This document shows, one piece after another, positions 33,266 through 43,976 of a stretch of 64,000 bases of DNA. This DNA comes from Desulfococcaceae bacterium HSG8 (GTDB lineage: Bacteria; Desulfobacterota; Desulfobacteria; Desulfobacterales; 4be13). A program made the translations under genes and the position numbers. The stretch covers positions 1 through 64,000 of the forward strand of contig JAUCGG010000003.1 of NCBI GenBank assembly GCA_030378015.1, in the 5' to 3' direction. The notes beneath the pieces were generated by a model. The model saw only the letters and a program-made list of their open reading frames with translations, was not told the DNA's origin and did not search any database. How positions within the stretch are numbered: position 1 is the stretch's first letter; every line of letters starts with the position of its first letter.

Positions 33266-36200
33266 TCAGTCACTATCCAGAACTTCCCGCACCTTGGCGG
33301 CCATGGCCTTTACGGAAAAAGGTTTCTGTATGAATGCAATTCCTTCGTCAAGCACACCGCATTGGGCGATCACGTTGCCGGTATAGCCGGACATGTAAAG
33401 CACCTTCAGGCCCGGATATTTTTCGGCGGCTTTTGCAAACAGTTCTTTGCCGTTCATACCGGGCATGACCACATCGGTCAGCAGGAGATGCACATGACCG
33501 CCGTGTGACGCCAGAACTGCCAGAGCTTCGGCGCCGTTCCCTGCCATAAGGATCGTGTATCCCTGCCGTTCAAGAATGGTATGGGTAAGATCGCGCACCT
33601 GTTCGCTGTCTTCCACCAGCAGGATGGTCTCGGAGCCACGCTGGTTCCGGGCCGGTTTTTCAAGTGGCTCTGTTTCGACATGGACATCCTCGGAGACGGG
33701 CAGATAGACCTTGAAAGTCGTGCCCTTTCCTGGTTCGCTGTAAACCCAGATATTACCCCCGTGCTGTTTGACGATGCCGTAAACCGTGGCAAGTCCCAGG
33801 CCGGTGCCTCGCTCGCCCTTGGTGGAAAAAAACGGTTCGAAAATCTGCCCGCGGGTTTCCTCATCCATGCCGCTGCCGGTATCGCTGACGGCCAGCATGA
33901 CGTATGAGCCAGGCTGAACCCCGGGGCGGGATGCCGCGTATTCTTCATCAAGTTCCGCCATCGCTGTTTCCATGATCAGTCTGCCGCCTTCGGGCATGGC
34001 GTCCTGGGCGTTGACGGCCAGGTTCATGATCACCTGCTCGATCTGGCCGATGTCCGCGCGGACGGGCCGGATGTCTGGCGACGGAATGATTTCGATCCCG
34101 ATGTCTTCCCGGATGGTACTCCGTAGCAGATTTTCAAAGCCCTCGATAATTTTGTTCATATCCAATGTCCTGTACTCAAGGGTCTGCTTGCGGCTGAAAG
34201 CCAGAAGCTGGCGTACCAGATCCCTGGCTCTGAAACCGGCGTTCACAATTTCTTTTACAGATTCCAGCCGCGCGTCACCCGGATTGAAATCATCCGCCAG
34301 CATCTCGCCGTACCCCAGGATAGGAGAGAGCAGGTTGTTCAGATCATGGGCCACTCCGCCGGCCAGTCTGCCGATAGCTTCCACTTTCTGGGCCTGGCGA
34401 TATTGGTCCTCGATTCGGGCTTTTTCTTCCTCGGCCAGCTTGTACTCAGTCAGATTCTGAGCAAGCGAAAGGAGGCGCTCCCTGCCTCTGATTGTGATTA
34501 TTACAGCACTGTACATACAGATTATCTTCTTTCCGCATTTGGCCCTCAGTGACACTTCCATTCCGTCTATTCGTCCATTCGAGCGAATGGTTTCAGCCAA
34601 GCGCGCCCGCTCCTCCGGCTCAATCCATCTCAATAACTCAACGGACGTCTTCCCAATCGCTTCTTCCCGGGTGAATCCGGAGACCTTTACAAATTCCTCA
34701 TTCACCTCGATGCAGGTGCCGTCTTCCACATTGCTTATTGTAATCAATAAGGGCGCATTGTGGAAAATTTTTGAGAATTTCTCCTCACTTTCCCGCAATG
34801 CCTCTTCTGCCAGCTTTCGATCAGAGATATCACTCACAACACCTTCATAATATAGAATATCGCCATCATGATCGGCAACAATCCGGGTACTATTGGTAAC
34901 CCATACCTCCGAACCGTCTTTTCGGCGGGCTTTGAACTCAAATTTATCCACAGTTCCCTTTTCCTGAAGGATCTGAATATATCTTTCACGGTCATCAGTG
35001 TAAACATAATACTGTTTCGAAATGTCGGAGATGGCTGATATGAGTTCTCCAGGTGAATCATATCCGAATATCCGGGAAAATGCCGGATTACAGTTTATAA
35101 ATTGCCCCTGCGGTGTACTTTGGAAAATGCCCCACACAGCATGACTGAATATCTCCCGGTATTTCTTCTCACTCCTTAGTAATGCATCTTTTGTCTGCCT
35201 GTGCTCGGTGATATCATCCGCCGAACATACCACATATTCGACCTCACCGTTTTCATCGAGTTTGGGCGATTTCATGATGGAGATCAGCCGCCTCTCACCG
35301 GAAACATGGGGAGCCCATTCCTCGGTTCGGAACGCCTTGCCGGTTGTGAATATCTCGATATTGCCCTGCCGGCAAACCTCAACCACATCCTGCGGAAAGA
35401 TATCGTACATGTCCTTAAAGGCCAGGTCTTCAGTCTTAACGCCGTTAAACTCCGCATGTGCCTTGTTCACCGCACCGTAAGTATGGTCGTCTGTCAGATA
35501 CCATACCTGGGTCAGGATGTTGTCCAGCAGGATGCGCTGGTTGGTCTCGTTTTCGGCCAGATCAGCTTGCTGCACACGGATGCTTTGGTCGATTCGCCGC
35601 AGTAAGGCATGAAAGAACCCGAACAGCCCTGCCAGAAAAGCCAATGTCACCCCTGATGCAGCGGCAAGGATCCGATAAAAGGCAGCCTTGGCCTCGGAAA
35701 TGTCGTGCAAAACGATCAGGTCGCCCACCTCGGTGCCGGACGCATCCGCCAGCGGTTTTGTCATGACTCGCCACGATTTGCGGTTGAAGACTGCTTCGGC
35801 ATGAACATCGCCATGTTCATGGCTCTTCTCACCATGAATGAATCGCTCGCATTCGGACGGAAAATTGGGCAGGGACGAGTAGATCAGCACGTCATCAGAA
35901 AACCTGTCCCAGTCGGCATCCCTGCCGAACAACTTCATGCCAGCTTCCCAGTTTTTCCGTTCCAGAGTACTTTTGCGGATGGACACCGCCAGTTCAACCC
36001 CGTACTTTTCATGAAGATCGGTCAGAATGTCCTCAATCTCCCTGCCCAGTTCCAGGTAGCCAGTGAGGATGTTGCCATCGAAGACCGGCCGCACCGCCCG
36101 CAAGGTAAAAGTGCCCAGCGATCCCAGCTCGATGCCCGAGGCTGTCTTGCCAGTGCGCTCTGCTTCGCGCGCGGTGAATCGGTCAATGCGGCCGCCGCGC

Positions 36201-36649
36201 TTTTCCGGATTATATACCCGCAACAGATTCACCCGATCAGGCCCGTGGAAGTAGAAGTGCGTGATGCCATACTCCGCCCGGAGCCGCGTGAAAAGGGCTT
36301 CATAATTGGCAAGCAGGCGACCCCTGTCCCGGGCCTTCAGCGCGTCGCTCAGACCCGCGTCCAAGATCATGACCTCCTCAAGAGCGGCCAAGACACGGGC
36401 TTGCCTGGTCAGACAATCTTGAAGCCCGTCAGAAGCCACATCCAGTTTCTCCTGGCTTGATTGATTCATGTAGTTTTGCTGCATGGTTATCATAACCGCC
36501 CCGAACCCGCCGACCAGCAGCATCAGCACAGCGGCGAGCGGAACCAGCAAACGGTGTCTGACCGGGCTGTACGGGACCGCCGCCCTCTCTTTTTTATCCC
36601 ACTTTTTTAAAGAGGGATTTCGTTTCAGGTCTTTGCCTGCTTTACTCAT
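33266..36649 (-). CDS. Hybrid histidine kinase: dCache-TM-PAS-PAS-PAS-kinase-receiver
   Basis: A 1127-residue membrane sensor. TM1 33-55; periplasmic domain 56-320 with FYFHGPDRVNLLRVYNPEKR, the pattern of double-Cache_3 sensors; TM2 about 327-350; PAS domains about 370-475, 490-605 and 615-735. The dimerisation helix has the phospho-acceptor His in GGVAHDLNN; the ATPase domain has SDTGSGMDEETRGQIFEPFF and GTGLGLATVYGIV. The C-terminal receiver (about 1005-1125) has Asp in LLTDVVMPGMNGKE. It is 34 bases downstream of the next hybrid kinase, so the two likely form one operon with the 39145 receiver. Confidence 0.93.
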   Translation of the reverse strand: MSKAGKDLKRNPSLKKWDKKERAAVPYSPVRHRLLVPLAAVLMLLVGGFGAVMITMQQNYMNQSSQEKLDVASDGLQDCLTRQARVLAALEEVMILDAGLSDALKARDRGRLLANYEALFTRLRAEYGITHFYFHGPDRVNLLRVYNPEKRGGRIDRFTAREAERTGKTASGIELGSLGTFTLRAVRPVFDGNILTGYLELGREIEDILTDLHEKYGVELAVSIRKSTLERKNWEAGMKLFGRDADWDRFSDDVLIYSSLPNFPSECERFIHGEKSHEHGDVHAEAVFNRKSWRVMTKPLADASGTEVGDLIVLHDISEAKAAFYRILAAASGVTLAFLAGLFGFFHALLRRIDQSIRVQQADLAENETNQRILLDNILTQVWYLTDDHTYGAVNKAHAEFNGVKTEDLAFKDMYDIFPQDVVEVCRQGNIEIFTTGKAFRTEEWAPHVSGERRLISIMKSPKLDENGEVEYVVCSADDITEHRQTKDALLRSEKKYREIFSHAVWGIFQSTPQGQFINCNPAFSRIFGYDSPGELISAISDISKQYYVYTDDRERYIQILQEKGTVDKFEFKARRKDGSEVWVTNSTRIVADHDGDILYYEGVVSDISDRKLAEEALRESEEKFSKIFHNAPLLITISNVEDGTCIEVNEEFVKVSGFTREEAIGKTSVELLRWIEPEERARLAETIRSNGRIDGMEVSLRAKCGKKIICMYSAVIITIRGRERLLSLAQNLTEYKLAEEEKARIEDQYRQAQKVEAIGRLAGGVAHDLNNLLSPILGYGEMLADDFNPGDARLESVKEIVNAGFRARDLVRQLLAFSRKQTLEYRTLDMNKIIEGFENLLRSTIREDIGIEIIPSPDIRPVRADIGQIEQVIMNLAVNAQDAMPEGGRLIMETAMAELDEEYAASRPGVQPGSYVMLAVSDTGSGMDEETRGQIFEPFFSTKGERGTGLGLATVYGIVKQHGGNIWVYSEPGKGTTFKVYLPVSEDVHVETEPLEKPARNQRGSETILLVEDSEQVRDLTHTILERQGYTILMAGNGAEALAVLASHGGHVHLLLTDVVMPGMNGKELFAKAAEKYPGLKVLYMSGYTGNVIAQCGVLDEGIAFIQKPFSVKAMAAKVREVLDSD

Positions 36650-36683
36650 GATACGTTCCTCTGATAATGATTTTTACTTCCGT

Positions 36684-39152
36684 TCAGCCCTTGTTCCCGT
36701 CAATGATGTTCCGCACTGTTTCCGCAAGCTCGTCCATGATCACCGGCTTTTGGATATACCCCTCGACGCCATGTTCGCGGCTGCTTTCCCGGGAAATGGT
36801 TTCGTTGTAACCGGAACAGATAACTATTCTGATCCCTGGGTTTAACTCTTTCAGTTTTTCCGCCAGTCGGACACCGGTCATTTTCGGCATGGTCATATCT
36901 GTGATGACCAGGTCGAACCGCTCCGGCGAGCCTTCAAAAATCGTTAACGCTTCATCCGCCTTATCTGTAGCCGTTACGAGGTAACCCAGCGCTTCCAGCA
37001 TCTCCTTTTCAACCGCCACTATAACCTCCTCGTCGTCCACCAGCAGGATGTGTTCATTTCCACCCGGGATCTGGGATTCGAGTTTTTCCTGTTTGCCATT
37101 AGCATTATCATCCGCGGCCGCAACCGGCAGATACACTTCAAATTCAGTGCCCGAGCCAATCTTGCTTTTTACAGTAACTGTTCCCCCGTGGCTTCTGACA
37201 ATACCATGCACTACGGACAGCCCCAGGCCGGTCCCCTTGCTTTTTTCCTTTGTAGTGAAATAGGGATCAAAGATCCGGGCCAGGTTTTCACGCGGAATCC
37301 CGGGGCCGCTATCGGAGACCGTCAGTTTTACATATCCGCCCGGGGGTATTCGGAGTGGCACGGCAGATTCTCCTCCTATTTTTACAATCGCCAGGGAGAG
37401 ATCAAGTACTCCTCCGGAGGCATACATTGCGTGGTTTGCATTGGTGCATAAATTCATGATGACCTGATGTATGCGGGTCGGATCGCCAAGTATCGTGCAA
37501 TTTTTATCAATGCGTTGCTGAATTTCAATGGTGGACGGGATGGCTGGCCGGAGCAGTTTCAAGGCCTCCCGGAGTATCAGATCCACTCTGACTGGCGAGG
37601 CTACCTGCTCTTCAGCGCGGCTGAAGGCCAGTATCCGGGCCACCAGATCGCGGGCGCGCTCCCCGGATTTCCGGATTGCTTCCAACTTGTTCATGACCGG
37701 GTTCCCGGGATCGGAACCCATAAGTCCCAGTTCCGCGTACCCCAGGATACCCGTCAGGATATTATTGAAATCGTGGGCGATACCGCCGGCAAGAGTACCG
37801 ATGGCTTCCATTTTCTGCGACTGGCGCAACTGATCTTCGATTTCCAGGTCGCGAGTGATATCCCTTGCGATGCCGATCACGGACTTGCTGTCCAGTGGCA
37901 CCATGCTGAACTTGGCGATCCGATGGGTGTTATCCGGCCTGTGATAGGTCACTGTCCCCAGGTCCGCGGTTTCATCGGAATCAGCAATAGCCAGGAGCCG
38001 TTCGGCCCCTTCAGGTGTAACATCCCGGGTGGTCAGGCGTCTCAGTTCCTCCAAAGGACGCCCGGCCAGTTCTGCTGCGGCTTTATTGGCGTCCAGGTAT
38101 CGCCCCGTGTTTCTCTCCACGATAAAAATGGCATCGTTTGTCTTCTCGAATAATGTCCGATATTGTCTTTCACTTTTATGCAGGGCTTCAAAGGCCCTTA
38201 CCGCGCGCAGTGTCTCGCAGGAGTATGAGGCCAGGATAGCCCCGATTTCCCTGTCTTGGTCGAGAAAGGGCGGGAGGGCCTTGTTATGCAGCGTCAGGAC
38301 GCCGACAATATCTCCCTGTTCGTTGGGGAGAGGAAATGCCAAGACAGAACCGTCCTGATAACCGCTCCATCCGCTGGGTTCGATACCGGGTTCCCGGGCC
38401 ACATCCCGGATCAGGAAAGTCCTTTTTTCATCAATCGTCCGCCTGAAAATCGAACCCTCTTTCAGGGGAAAGGGGATGAACGGGGGCGGATGCCCGGGGG
38501 GCAGCGCATGCAGCAACCGCAGGCCTTTATCTTCAACCATATATATGCTTCCGCCGGATGCCAGCATATGCTCTGCAAATTCATCAAGCAGTCTGGAACC
38601 GAAGCGGTTTACATCCGCACAAACCGAAAGTCTGCGCGTTGATTCGACGATCTTGTGCAGCCGTACATTGATGTTCGCCAAATCAGTGTTGGCCTCTTCG
38701 AGTTCCGCGGTCCGTTCATGTACCAGTGCCTCCAGGTGATCCTGATACGCGCGGTTCTCCCGAAGCAGCCGCGCCTTTTCCAGGGCTTTATCCACCGCGT
38801 GCCCCAGTATGGAGAGATCTTTTACCGGCTTGATCAGGTAGTCCCACGCCCCGAGCCGCAGGGCCTCCACCACTTCATCAATGCGGTTTGCCCCGGAGAC
38901 CACGATTTTAGGCGTGTCCGGAGCAATTTCCCTGCCGCGCCCGAGTACTTCAAGACCGTCAGCTTCCGGCATGCGCAGGTCCACCAGCACCACCTGCGGC
39001 TGTTCACGCTCTAAGAGTTCCAATCCGATGCGCCCGTTTTCCGCTGTCAGCACCATGAATTCCAAGTCTTCCAGGTAGTCGGCAAAACTCTGCCTGATGG
39101 CTGCCTCGTCATCAATGACGAGAATTTTTGCAGGGTTTATGTTGTTATTCAT
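36684..39152 (-). CDS. Hybrid histidine kinase: receiver-GAF-PAS-kinase-receiver
   Basis: An 822-residue soluble kinase. N-terminal receiver 8-125 with Asp in VVLVDLRMPEADG; coiled linker 125-165; GAF-like domain about 165-320; PAS about 325-440; His in GGIAHDFNNILTGILGYAEL; ATPase motifs SDSGPGIPRENLARIFDPYF and [14 protein letters not shown]-terminal receiver about 700-820 with Asp in LVITDMTMPKMTG. No membrane segment, so input is cytosolic or through its first receiver. Its ATG overlaps the end of the preceding receiver gene by 8 bases, giving a phosphorelay-like pair. Confidence 0.93.
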   Translation of the reverse strand: MNNNINPAKILVIDDEAAIRQSFADYLEDLEFMVLTAENGRIGLELLEREQPQVVLVDLRMPEADGLEVLGRGREIAPDTPKIVVSGANRIDEVVEALRLGAWDYLIKPVKDLSILGHAVDKALEKARLLRENRAYQDHLEALVHERTAELEEANTDLANINVRLHKIVESTRRLSVCADVNRFGSRLLDEFAEHMLASGGSIYMVEDKGLRLLHALPPGHPPPFIPFPLKEGSIFRRTIDEKRTFLIRDVAREPGIEPSGWSGYQDGSVLAFPLPNEQGDIVGVLTLHNKALPPFLDQDREIGAILASYSCETLRAVRAFEALHKSERQYRTLFEKTNDAIFIVERNTGRYLDANKAAAELAGRPLEELRRLTTRDVTPEGAERLLAIADSDETADLGTVTYHRPDNTHRIAKFSMVPLDSKSVIGIARDITRDLEIEDQLRQSQKMEAIGTLAGGIAHDFNNILTGILGYAELGLMGSDPGNPVMNKLEAIRKSGERARDLVARILAFSRAEEQVASPVRVDLILREALKLLRPAIPSTIEIQQRIDKNCTILGDPTRIHQVIMNLCTNANHAMYASGGVLDLSLAIVKIGGESAVPLRIPPGGYVKLTVSDSGPGIPRENLARIFDPYFTTKEKSKGTGLGLSVVHGIVRSHGGTVTVKSKIGSGTEFEVYLPVAAADDNANGKQEKLESQIPGGNEHILLVDDEEVIVAVEKEMLEALGYLVTATDKADEALTIFEGSPERFDLVITDMTMPKMTGVRLAEKLKELNPGIRIVICSGYNETISRESSREHGVEGYIQKPVIMDELAETVRNIIDGNKG

Positions 39153-39540
39153 CTGCGACCTCCTTTCCGTGTATATTCCTGATCGTCCGGATGATCTCCT
39201 TTTCCAGATTGTCCATCCGGGTCACCGGTTTCTTGAACAGGCGGTCTGAAACACAGGGCACTTCCATCAGATCCGGCGGCACAAGATACTCGGGCGACCC
39301 CGTGCAGATAATAAAGGCCGTCTCCGGGTTCAGCGGGTATGCTTTCCGAATAAAATCATTGCCGTCCATGCCGGGAAGCCGCACATCCACCACAGCGGCG
39401 TCCGGAGATTCGGTTTCAAGCAGATCCAGTGCATCTTCGGCGCTTTCTGCCCGGATAGGCAGCCACAGGCGGTCTTCAAAATAGTCCGCAAAACTGTCGC
39501 GCACGGCCTGCTCGTCATCAATTATCAGTATGCTTTTCAC
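39145..39540 (-). CDS. Single-domain response regulator
   Basis: A 131-residue receiver: DDE near the N-terminus, Asp in [13 protein letters not shown], and Lys in KKPVT. The GTG at 39540 is chosen because AAGGAGG precedes it by about six bases; the frame extends upstream only into a relic of a kinase gene. CTG replaces the usual Thr/Ser region with CTGSPE. Its end overlaps the following hybrid kinase by 8 bases. Confidence 0.85.
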   Translation of the reverse strand: MKSILIIDDEQAVRDSFADYFEDRLWLPIRAESAEDALDLLETESPDAAVVDVRLPGMDGNDFIRKAYPLNPETAFIICTGSPEYLVPPDLMEVPCVSDRLFKKPVTRMDNLEKEIIRTIRNIHGKEVADE

Positions 39541-39714
39541 AGCTTGCCTCCTTATCTTTCCAGCGGAAGGCGAATGATGAATGTCGCCCGTTGCCGGGTT
39601 CTGATGATACATTCATGGTTCCCCCGTGGTTTTCGGTGATGATGAAATAGGACACGGAAAGCCCCAGTCCCGTGCCCACGCCTACGGGCTTGGTGGTGAA
39701 AAACGGCTCATGAT
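39541..39714 (-). pseudogene. Relic of a kinase ATPase C-terminus
   Basis: The minus strand here reads [40 protein letters not shown] and then drifts out of frame ([17 protein letters not shown] against the intact ...TFIIRLPxxxKEK). It is a second copy of the 3' end of the kinase at 39708, lying directly after that gene's stop, with frame damage near its end. No start codon for an independent protein is convincing. Confidence 0.8.
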
Positions 39715-41714
39715 TTCCTTTCAACAGGCAGGCTGATAATAAACGTCGTTCCCTCGCCGGGAACAGACTTCACGCTCATTTCGCCGCCGTGGTTTTCGGT
39801 GATGATGAAATAGGACACAGAAAGCCCCAGTCCTGTGCCCTCACCCACGGGCTTGGTGGTGAAAAACGGCTCGAATATCCGCTTACGAACGGCTTCGTCC
39901 ATGCCCGGGCCGTTGTCCTCAATCTCAATGCGGAGACTGCCCGCCTCCTTTTCATGCGCCAGCCGCAGGATGAAGCAAGGCTTTTTGCCCTTCCTTATTC
40001 CGTTTTCATCATTCCCTGTTTCCTCCTGCATGGCCTCTGCGCCATTGCGAAGGACGTTCAGCAGCACTTGTTGAATCTTGGTATCTTCGCACGGCACAAG
40101 AGGCAAGTCTGAATCGTATTCTTTCACGATATCAATGGTCTTGAAGTCGTATTGCTTCTTCAAATCGTAATCGGTGGAAGCCAGTTCCAGAGTCCTGTCC
40201 AACAGGGACGCTATATCATAGGTATAGGCAGACGAATCGCTTTTCCGGGCAAAACTGAGCATATTGTTCACAATATCCGCCATTCGCCGACCAGATTCGT
40301 TGATGGTAGCGATCATGCGCAGGATGCCCCGGGTTTCCATAAAGGCGCGAATGGCCTCCGTACTGACCCCGATCTCTTTCGCGGCGCGTTGATTTGCCGG
40401 AAGATTGATATTTGCCAAGCGGCTGGACATAACGCCCGCGGTCTGCATCATGCTGGCCAAGGGGTTGTTGATCTCGTGGGCCATGCCCGCGGCCAGTCCG
40501 CCCACCGAGAGCATTTTTTCGCTCTGCACCATCATCTCTTCCAGGCGCACTTGTTCGGTCACGTCATCCACCCGGATCACTGCTCCTTCCACGCCGTCTG
40601 TGATCAGGGGATAGATCAGCACGTCTTCGTAGCGGCGTTCGCCATCATGAATGTAGATCCGTCCGAGGTCGGAGCGCACTTCCCGCGTATGCATGGCCTC
40701 GCGTACCCTTTCCATCTCGGCGGCCAGTCGAGGAAAGATTCGCGCCAGGGGATGTCCCACGGCATCCGCAGCAGAAACTCCCGTGGCCCGCTTCGCTTCG
40801 CTGTTCCACTGCGTTACTTTGCCGTCGGAATCCACGCCTACCAGCACCGACGGCATGGAGTCAATGATGTTGGAAAGGTAGTTGCGCAAATGATGATTCT
40901 CCTCTTCCGCATGTTTGAGATCTGTGATATCTGTGATATTTCCCACAAAGCCGATTATTTCATCATTTGAATCTTTCATGGCCACAGCCTGTCCGATTGC
41001 CCACGTCACCTTACCCTTCCGATCCACAAAGCGGCATTCTGATCTGAAGTCTGCCCGCGCTTCGGCACTCTCATACCATTCATACCATTCACTTAACACA
41101 TGTTCCCTATCATCCGGGTGTATGCCATCGGCCCATCCTGTATCTTTGCCCTCATCGGTTGACATTCCTGTGATCACACATAGTCGGTCATTCCAATAAG
41201 TGATTTTTCCATCAGCATCAGAGACGAATATTCCGACAGGCGAGATCTGCGACAGTACACGAAACTGTTCCTCCGCCCGCCTCCGCTCCTCGCTCTCCCG
41301 AAGTGCTTTCTCGGCTGCTTCTTTTTCTTCGATGAGATGCTTGCGTTCAAGCAGTCGTTCTATGATCCCGGGCAATGTTTCAAAATATTTGCCGTCAACA
41401 TCTTTAATGACGTAATCGCCGGCTCCCATTTTCATGGCTTCAACAGCTATCGTCTCACTACCCTTACCCGTTATCATTACGATCGGCGGCAATGGTCCAC
41501 GGGAGGCCAGAATTCTGATAACTTCAAGACCGCTATAGCCCGGCATCTCCTGGTCCATGGCAATTACATCGTATTGCCCGTTCAGATACATTTCCAAACC
41601 GATTTTACCGTCCCGGGCGATATCCACATTATAGCCAGCGCGCTTCATTCGTTTTTGAACGAGACTCGCCAATCCGGGGTTGTCTTCCATGTAGAGGATG
41701 CGAACAGATTCCAT
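39708..41714 (-). CDS. Receiver-PAS-PAS histidine kinase
   Basis: A 668-residue soluble kinase. Receiver 4-125 with phospho-acceptor D54 in [12 protein letters not shown]; two PAS domains (about 150-270 and 285-395); kinase cassette from [20 protein letters not shown] (His near 425) to [10 protein letters not shown]. The cassette, including [10 protein letters not shown]-type insert between the helices, is shared with the kinases at 45708, 55628 and 59852. The PAS 1 DNA is nearly the same as that of the 45708 gene, except for a 9-base in-frame duplication giving WYEWYE. The ribosome-binding AAGGAG is 17 bases from ATG, unusually far. Confidence 0.92.
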   Translation of the reverse strand: MESVRILYMEDNPGLASLVQKRMKRAGYNVDIARDGKIGLEMYLNGQYDVIAMDQEMPGYSGLEVIRILASRGPLPPIVMITGKGSETIAVEAMKMGAGDYVIKDVDGKYFETLPGIIERLLERKHLIEEKEAAEKALRESEERRRAEEQFRVLSQISPVGIFVSDADGKITYWNDRLCVITGMSTDEGKDTGWADGIHPDDREHVLSEWYEWYESAEARADFRSECRFVDRKGKVTWAIGQAVAMKDSNDEIIGFVGNITDITDLKHAEEENHHLRNYLSNIIDSMPSVLVGVDSDGKVTQWNSEAKRATGVSAADAVGHPLARIFPRLAAEMERVREAMHTREVRSDLGRIYIHDGERRYEDVLIYPLITDGVEGAVIRVDDVTEQVRLEEMMVQSEKMLSVGGLAAGMAHEINNPLASMMQTAGVMSSRLANINLPANQRAAKEIGVSTEAIRAFMETRGILRMIATINESGRRMADIVNNMLSFARKSDSSAYTYDIASLLDRTLELASTDYDLKKQYDFKTIDIVKEYDSDLPLVPCEDTKIQQVLLNVLRNGAEAMQEETGNDENGIRKGKKPCFILRLAHEKEAGSLRIEIEDNGPGMDEAVRKRIFEPFFTTKPVGEGTGLGLSVSYFIITENHGGEMSVKSVPGEGTTFIISLPVERKS

Positions 41715-41793
41715 AATATTTAATTAATTAACTCCTTTCCGGCAATAACAGAAAAAATCTGAGTTTCAAAATAGCCGCTGAGAGTTTTTTCAT

Positions 41794-43374
41794 TCATGAC
41801 GGATACTGTCTCAGGATCTCGTTGTACTCATCAAGTGAGTCGAGGAAAATATCGACAACCCGTGGGTCGAAGTGCTCACCGCGCTCTTCTTTGAGTAATC
41901 TGATTACTTTATCCATATCCCATCGCTCTTTGTAGCATCGTTTGCTTGTCAGAGCATCGACAACGTCAGCCAAAGCAGTTATTCTGCCGTAGATGTGTAT
42001 TTCTTCACCTTTAAGCCCTTTAGGATATCCTTTTCCATTCCATTTTTCATGATGCTGGTGGGCAATGATCGCCGCGGATATCATCATTTCACTGGCCGAA
42101 TTCCTGAATATATTATAGCCCAGTTCTGCGTGTTTTTTTATGATTTCATATTCTTCGGCTGTCAGTTTACCTGGCTTTTTAAGAATCGAATCCGGCGTAC
42201 CCACTTTTCCGATGTCATGCATTGGCGTTGCAAGCCGTACCATCTCTACTTCGTGGTCACTCAGCCCTATTTTTTTTGCAATCATGCATGCAACAGCGGC
42301 AACGCGACGGATATGGTTGGCCGTCTCTTTTGAACGTCCTTCCACCACTTCTGACAATGTGAGAATCACTTCTTTCTGAGTTTTTATTACCTCGTTATTC
42401 AGCGAGATGTTTTCGAATGCTATAGCAACATTTGTGGCAAATATCGATATCAGGTCACGATCAACCTCTGTCAGGGTTCTTTGCCACTGAAGGTACAGAA
42501 GGTGGCGTTCTCCTTTTCTAGTTTCGAAATAACCTGTGTAGGTGGTATCGGTAAAGATGCTCTCATGTTTGCTGGCGGCCTCCAGCAGACGGGTGCGGAT
42601 ATCTTTCGGCACAACTTGATCAACGGAACAATTCTCTTTTCCTGCAAAATCTCCGGTTGCGGCCAGAATATTATATTCATATTGGCCGATATCCCTTAGG
42701 GCTGAAAGGCTTGAGCTATTTGCATAAAGCGAGCTTTCGTCGAGCCGCAGAATTGATGTGAGCTGCTGTAATATTCCGGTGGCAAAAAGACTGAACGATC
42801 TGAGTTCGAACAGGCTGTGGGAAGCTGTTATTATATTTTCAAGGGCGCGCCTGTTCTGGTCTATCGTTTTTATTTGTCTGTATGACCTGAGCGATGCGGT
42901 GACCACTGTAAACAACTTTTGCGATGTTAGCTCTGTCTTTGCTTTATAGTCGTTGATGTCGTAGTTGACAATCACTTCCTGTTCCGGAGCCTGCCCCGGC
43001 TGTCCTGTCCGCAGGATTATTCTTACTGTGTGATTGTTGAGTTCCTCACGAATATCCCTTGCGCATTTCAGACCTGCATCATCTGTTTCCATGACAACAT
43101 CAAGCAATACAATGGAAATGGCTTTCTCTCTGGCAAGAAATTCAATGGCTTCTTTCCCTGAATATACGCTGAACATCAGAAGAGGACGGTTTTCAAACGA
43201 ATAATCGGCCAGAACCATTTTCGTGAGTGCATGAATTTCTTCATCGTCGTCAACAATCAGAAGTTTCCAGGGAATCTCTTTCTTTTGTAAAACATTGTCG
43301 CCCGAAAACTCAAATGGCTGATTGCCAGTTAAACTATCATCGTCTGAAAATACCATTACATCATCTTTTGTCAT
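41794..43374 (-). CDS. Response regulator with DUF3369 and HD-GYP domains (c-di-GMP phosphodiesterase)
   Basis: A 526-residue protein that likely degrades cyclic di-GMP when phosphorylated. Receiver about 35-165 with Asp in IVLLDVVMETDDAG; DUF3369 (about 175-325) with the common GQYEYNILAATG region; HD-GYP domain 335-520 with HDIGKVGTPDSILKKPGKL, HAELGYNIF, HQHHEKWNGKGYPKGLKG and DVVDALTSKRCYK. All metal-binding His/Asp positions are present. It is the natural counterpart of the two diguanylate cyclases at 14712 and 16636. Confidence 0.93.
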   Translation of the reverse strand: MTKDDVMVFSDDDSLTGNQPFEFSGDNVLQKKEIPWKLLIVDDDEEIHALTKMVLADYSFENRPLLMFSVYSGKEAIEFLAREKAISIVLLDVVMETDDAGLKCARDIREELNNHTVRIILRTGQPGQAPEQEVIVNYDINDYKAKTELTSQKLFTVVTASLRSYRQIKTIDQNRRALENIITASHSLFELRSFSLFATGILQQLTSILRLDESSLYANSSSLSALRDIGQYEYNILAATGDFAGKENCSVDQVVPKDIRTRLLEAASKHESIFTDTTYTGYFETRKGERHLLYLQWQRTLTEVDRDLISIFATNVAIAFENISLNNEVIKTQKEVILTLSEVVEGRSKETANHIRRVAAVACMIAKKIGLSDHEVEMVRLATPMHDIGKVGTPDSILKKPGKLTAEEYEIIKKHAELGYNIFRNSASEMMISAAIIAHQHHEKWNGKGYPKGLKGEEIHIYGRITALADVVDALTSKRCYKERWDMDKVIRLLKEERGEHFDPRVVDIFLDSLDEYNEILRQYPS

Positions 43375-43402
43375 AATATCCTCTCTCTTTACTTTCTGGC
43401 TT

Positions 43403-43542
43403 AGTGCTGTGTTTCAGAATTAATGTCCGGGTTATAAATTCCGCGGAGTGCAAAGCTTGCTTTGCAGGAATCCCGCAGTGGCGCAAAGCAAGCTTTGCAC
43501 TCCTCCGTTTTAACCCGGACATTATTTATGAAACAGAGTACT
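43403..43542. repeat. Family C miniature element, copy 1
   Basis: Ends AGTGCTGTGTTTCAGAATTA and TAATTTATGAAACAGAGTACT-like sequences are inverted, with ATGTCCGGGTT / AACCCGGACAT next to them. The interior holds GTGCAAAGCTTGCTTTGC and GCAAAGCAAGCTTTGCAC as nested arms. Nearly identical to copy 3. Confidence 0.78.
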
Positions 43543-43543
43543 T

Positions 43544-43704
43544 AGTGCTCCGTTTCAGAAATAATGTCCGGGTCGGAAAGGACACAATGTAACGTAATCT
43601 TTCAGATTGCGCTCTCCGCTTTGTTTATCCGTGCGCAATCTGAAGGATTACGTTACAGACGGGCCGTGTAATTAATCCGAACATTATTTCTGGAACAGAG
43701 CACT
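43544..43704. repeat. Family C miniature element, copy 2
   Basis: Same ends (AGTGCTCCGTTTCAGAAATA and its inverse ending GAACAGAGCACT), but a different interior: TGTAACGTAATCTTTCAGAT pairs with ATCTGAAGGATTACGTTACA. It starts one base after copy 1 ends. Confidence 0.75.
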
Positions 43705-43776
43705 TAGTGTTTCATAAATAACGTCCAGGCTTTACTCTTAATTTTAATCTTACTTCTGATCGCAATCTCATTCCTG

Positions 43777-43916
43777 AGTGCTCCGTTTCAGAAATAATGT
43801 CCGGGTTATAAATTCCGCGGAGTGCAAAGCCTGCTTTGCGGGAATCCCGCAGTGGCGCAAAGCAAGCTTTGCACTCCTCCGTTTTAACCCGGATATTATT
43901 TATGAAACAGAGCACT
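43777..43916. repeat. Family C miniature element, copy 3
   Basis: Ends AGTGCTCCGTTTCAGAAATA and ATGAAACAGAGCACT, interior as copy 1 with a few base changes. After it come GAGCCTGCCGAAGGGG, also seen at the edge of the array near 2235, and an AGAGCAAAAGCAAGAGC repeat running into the end of the next gene. The spacer 43375-43976 has no gene. Confidence 0.78.
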
Positions 43917-43976
43917 GAGCCTGCCGAAGGGGGGAACCCTTTCATATAAAGAGCAAAAGCAAGAGCAAGAGCAAAA

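Noticed and set aside
33031-33386. Frames with FVVPPLGG...PKGGTTN
   Set aside because: They read the tandem hairpin repeat at 33008-33232 and show the usual peptide of that repeat type.
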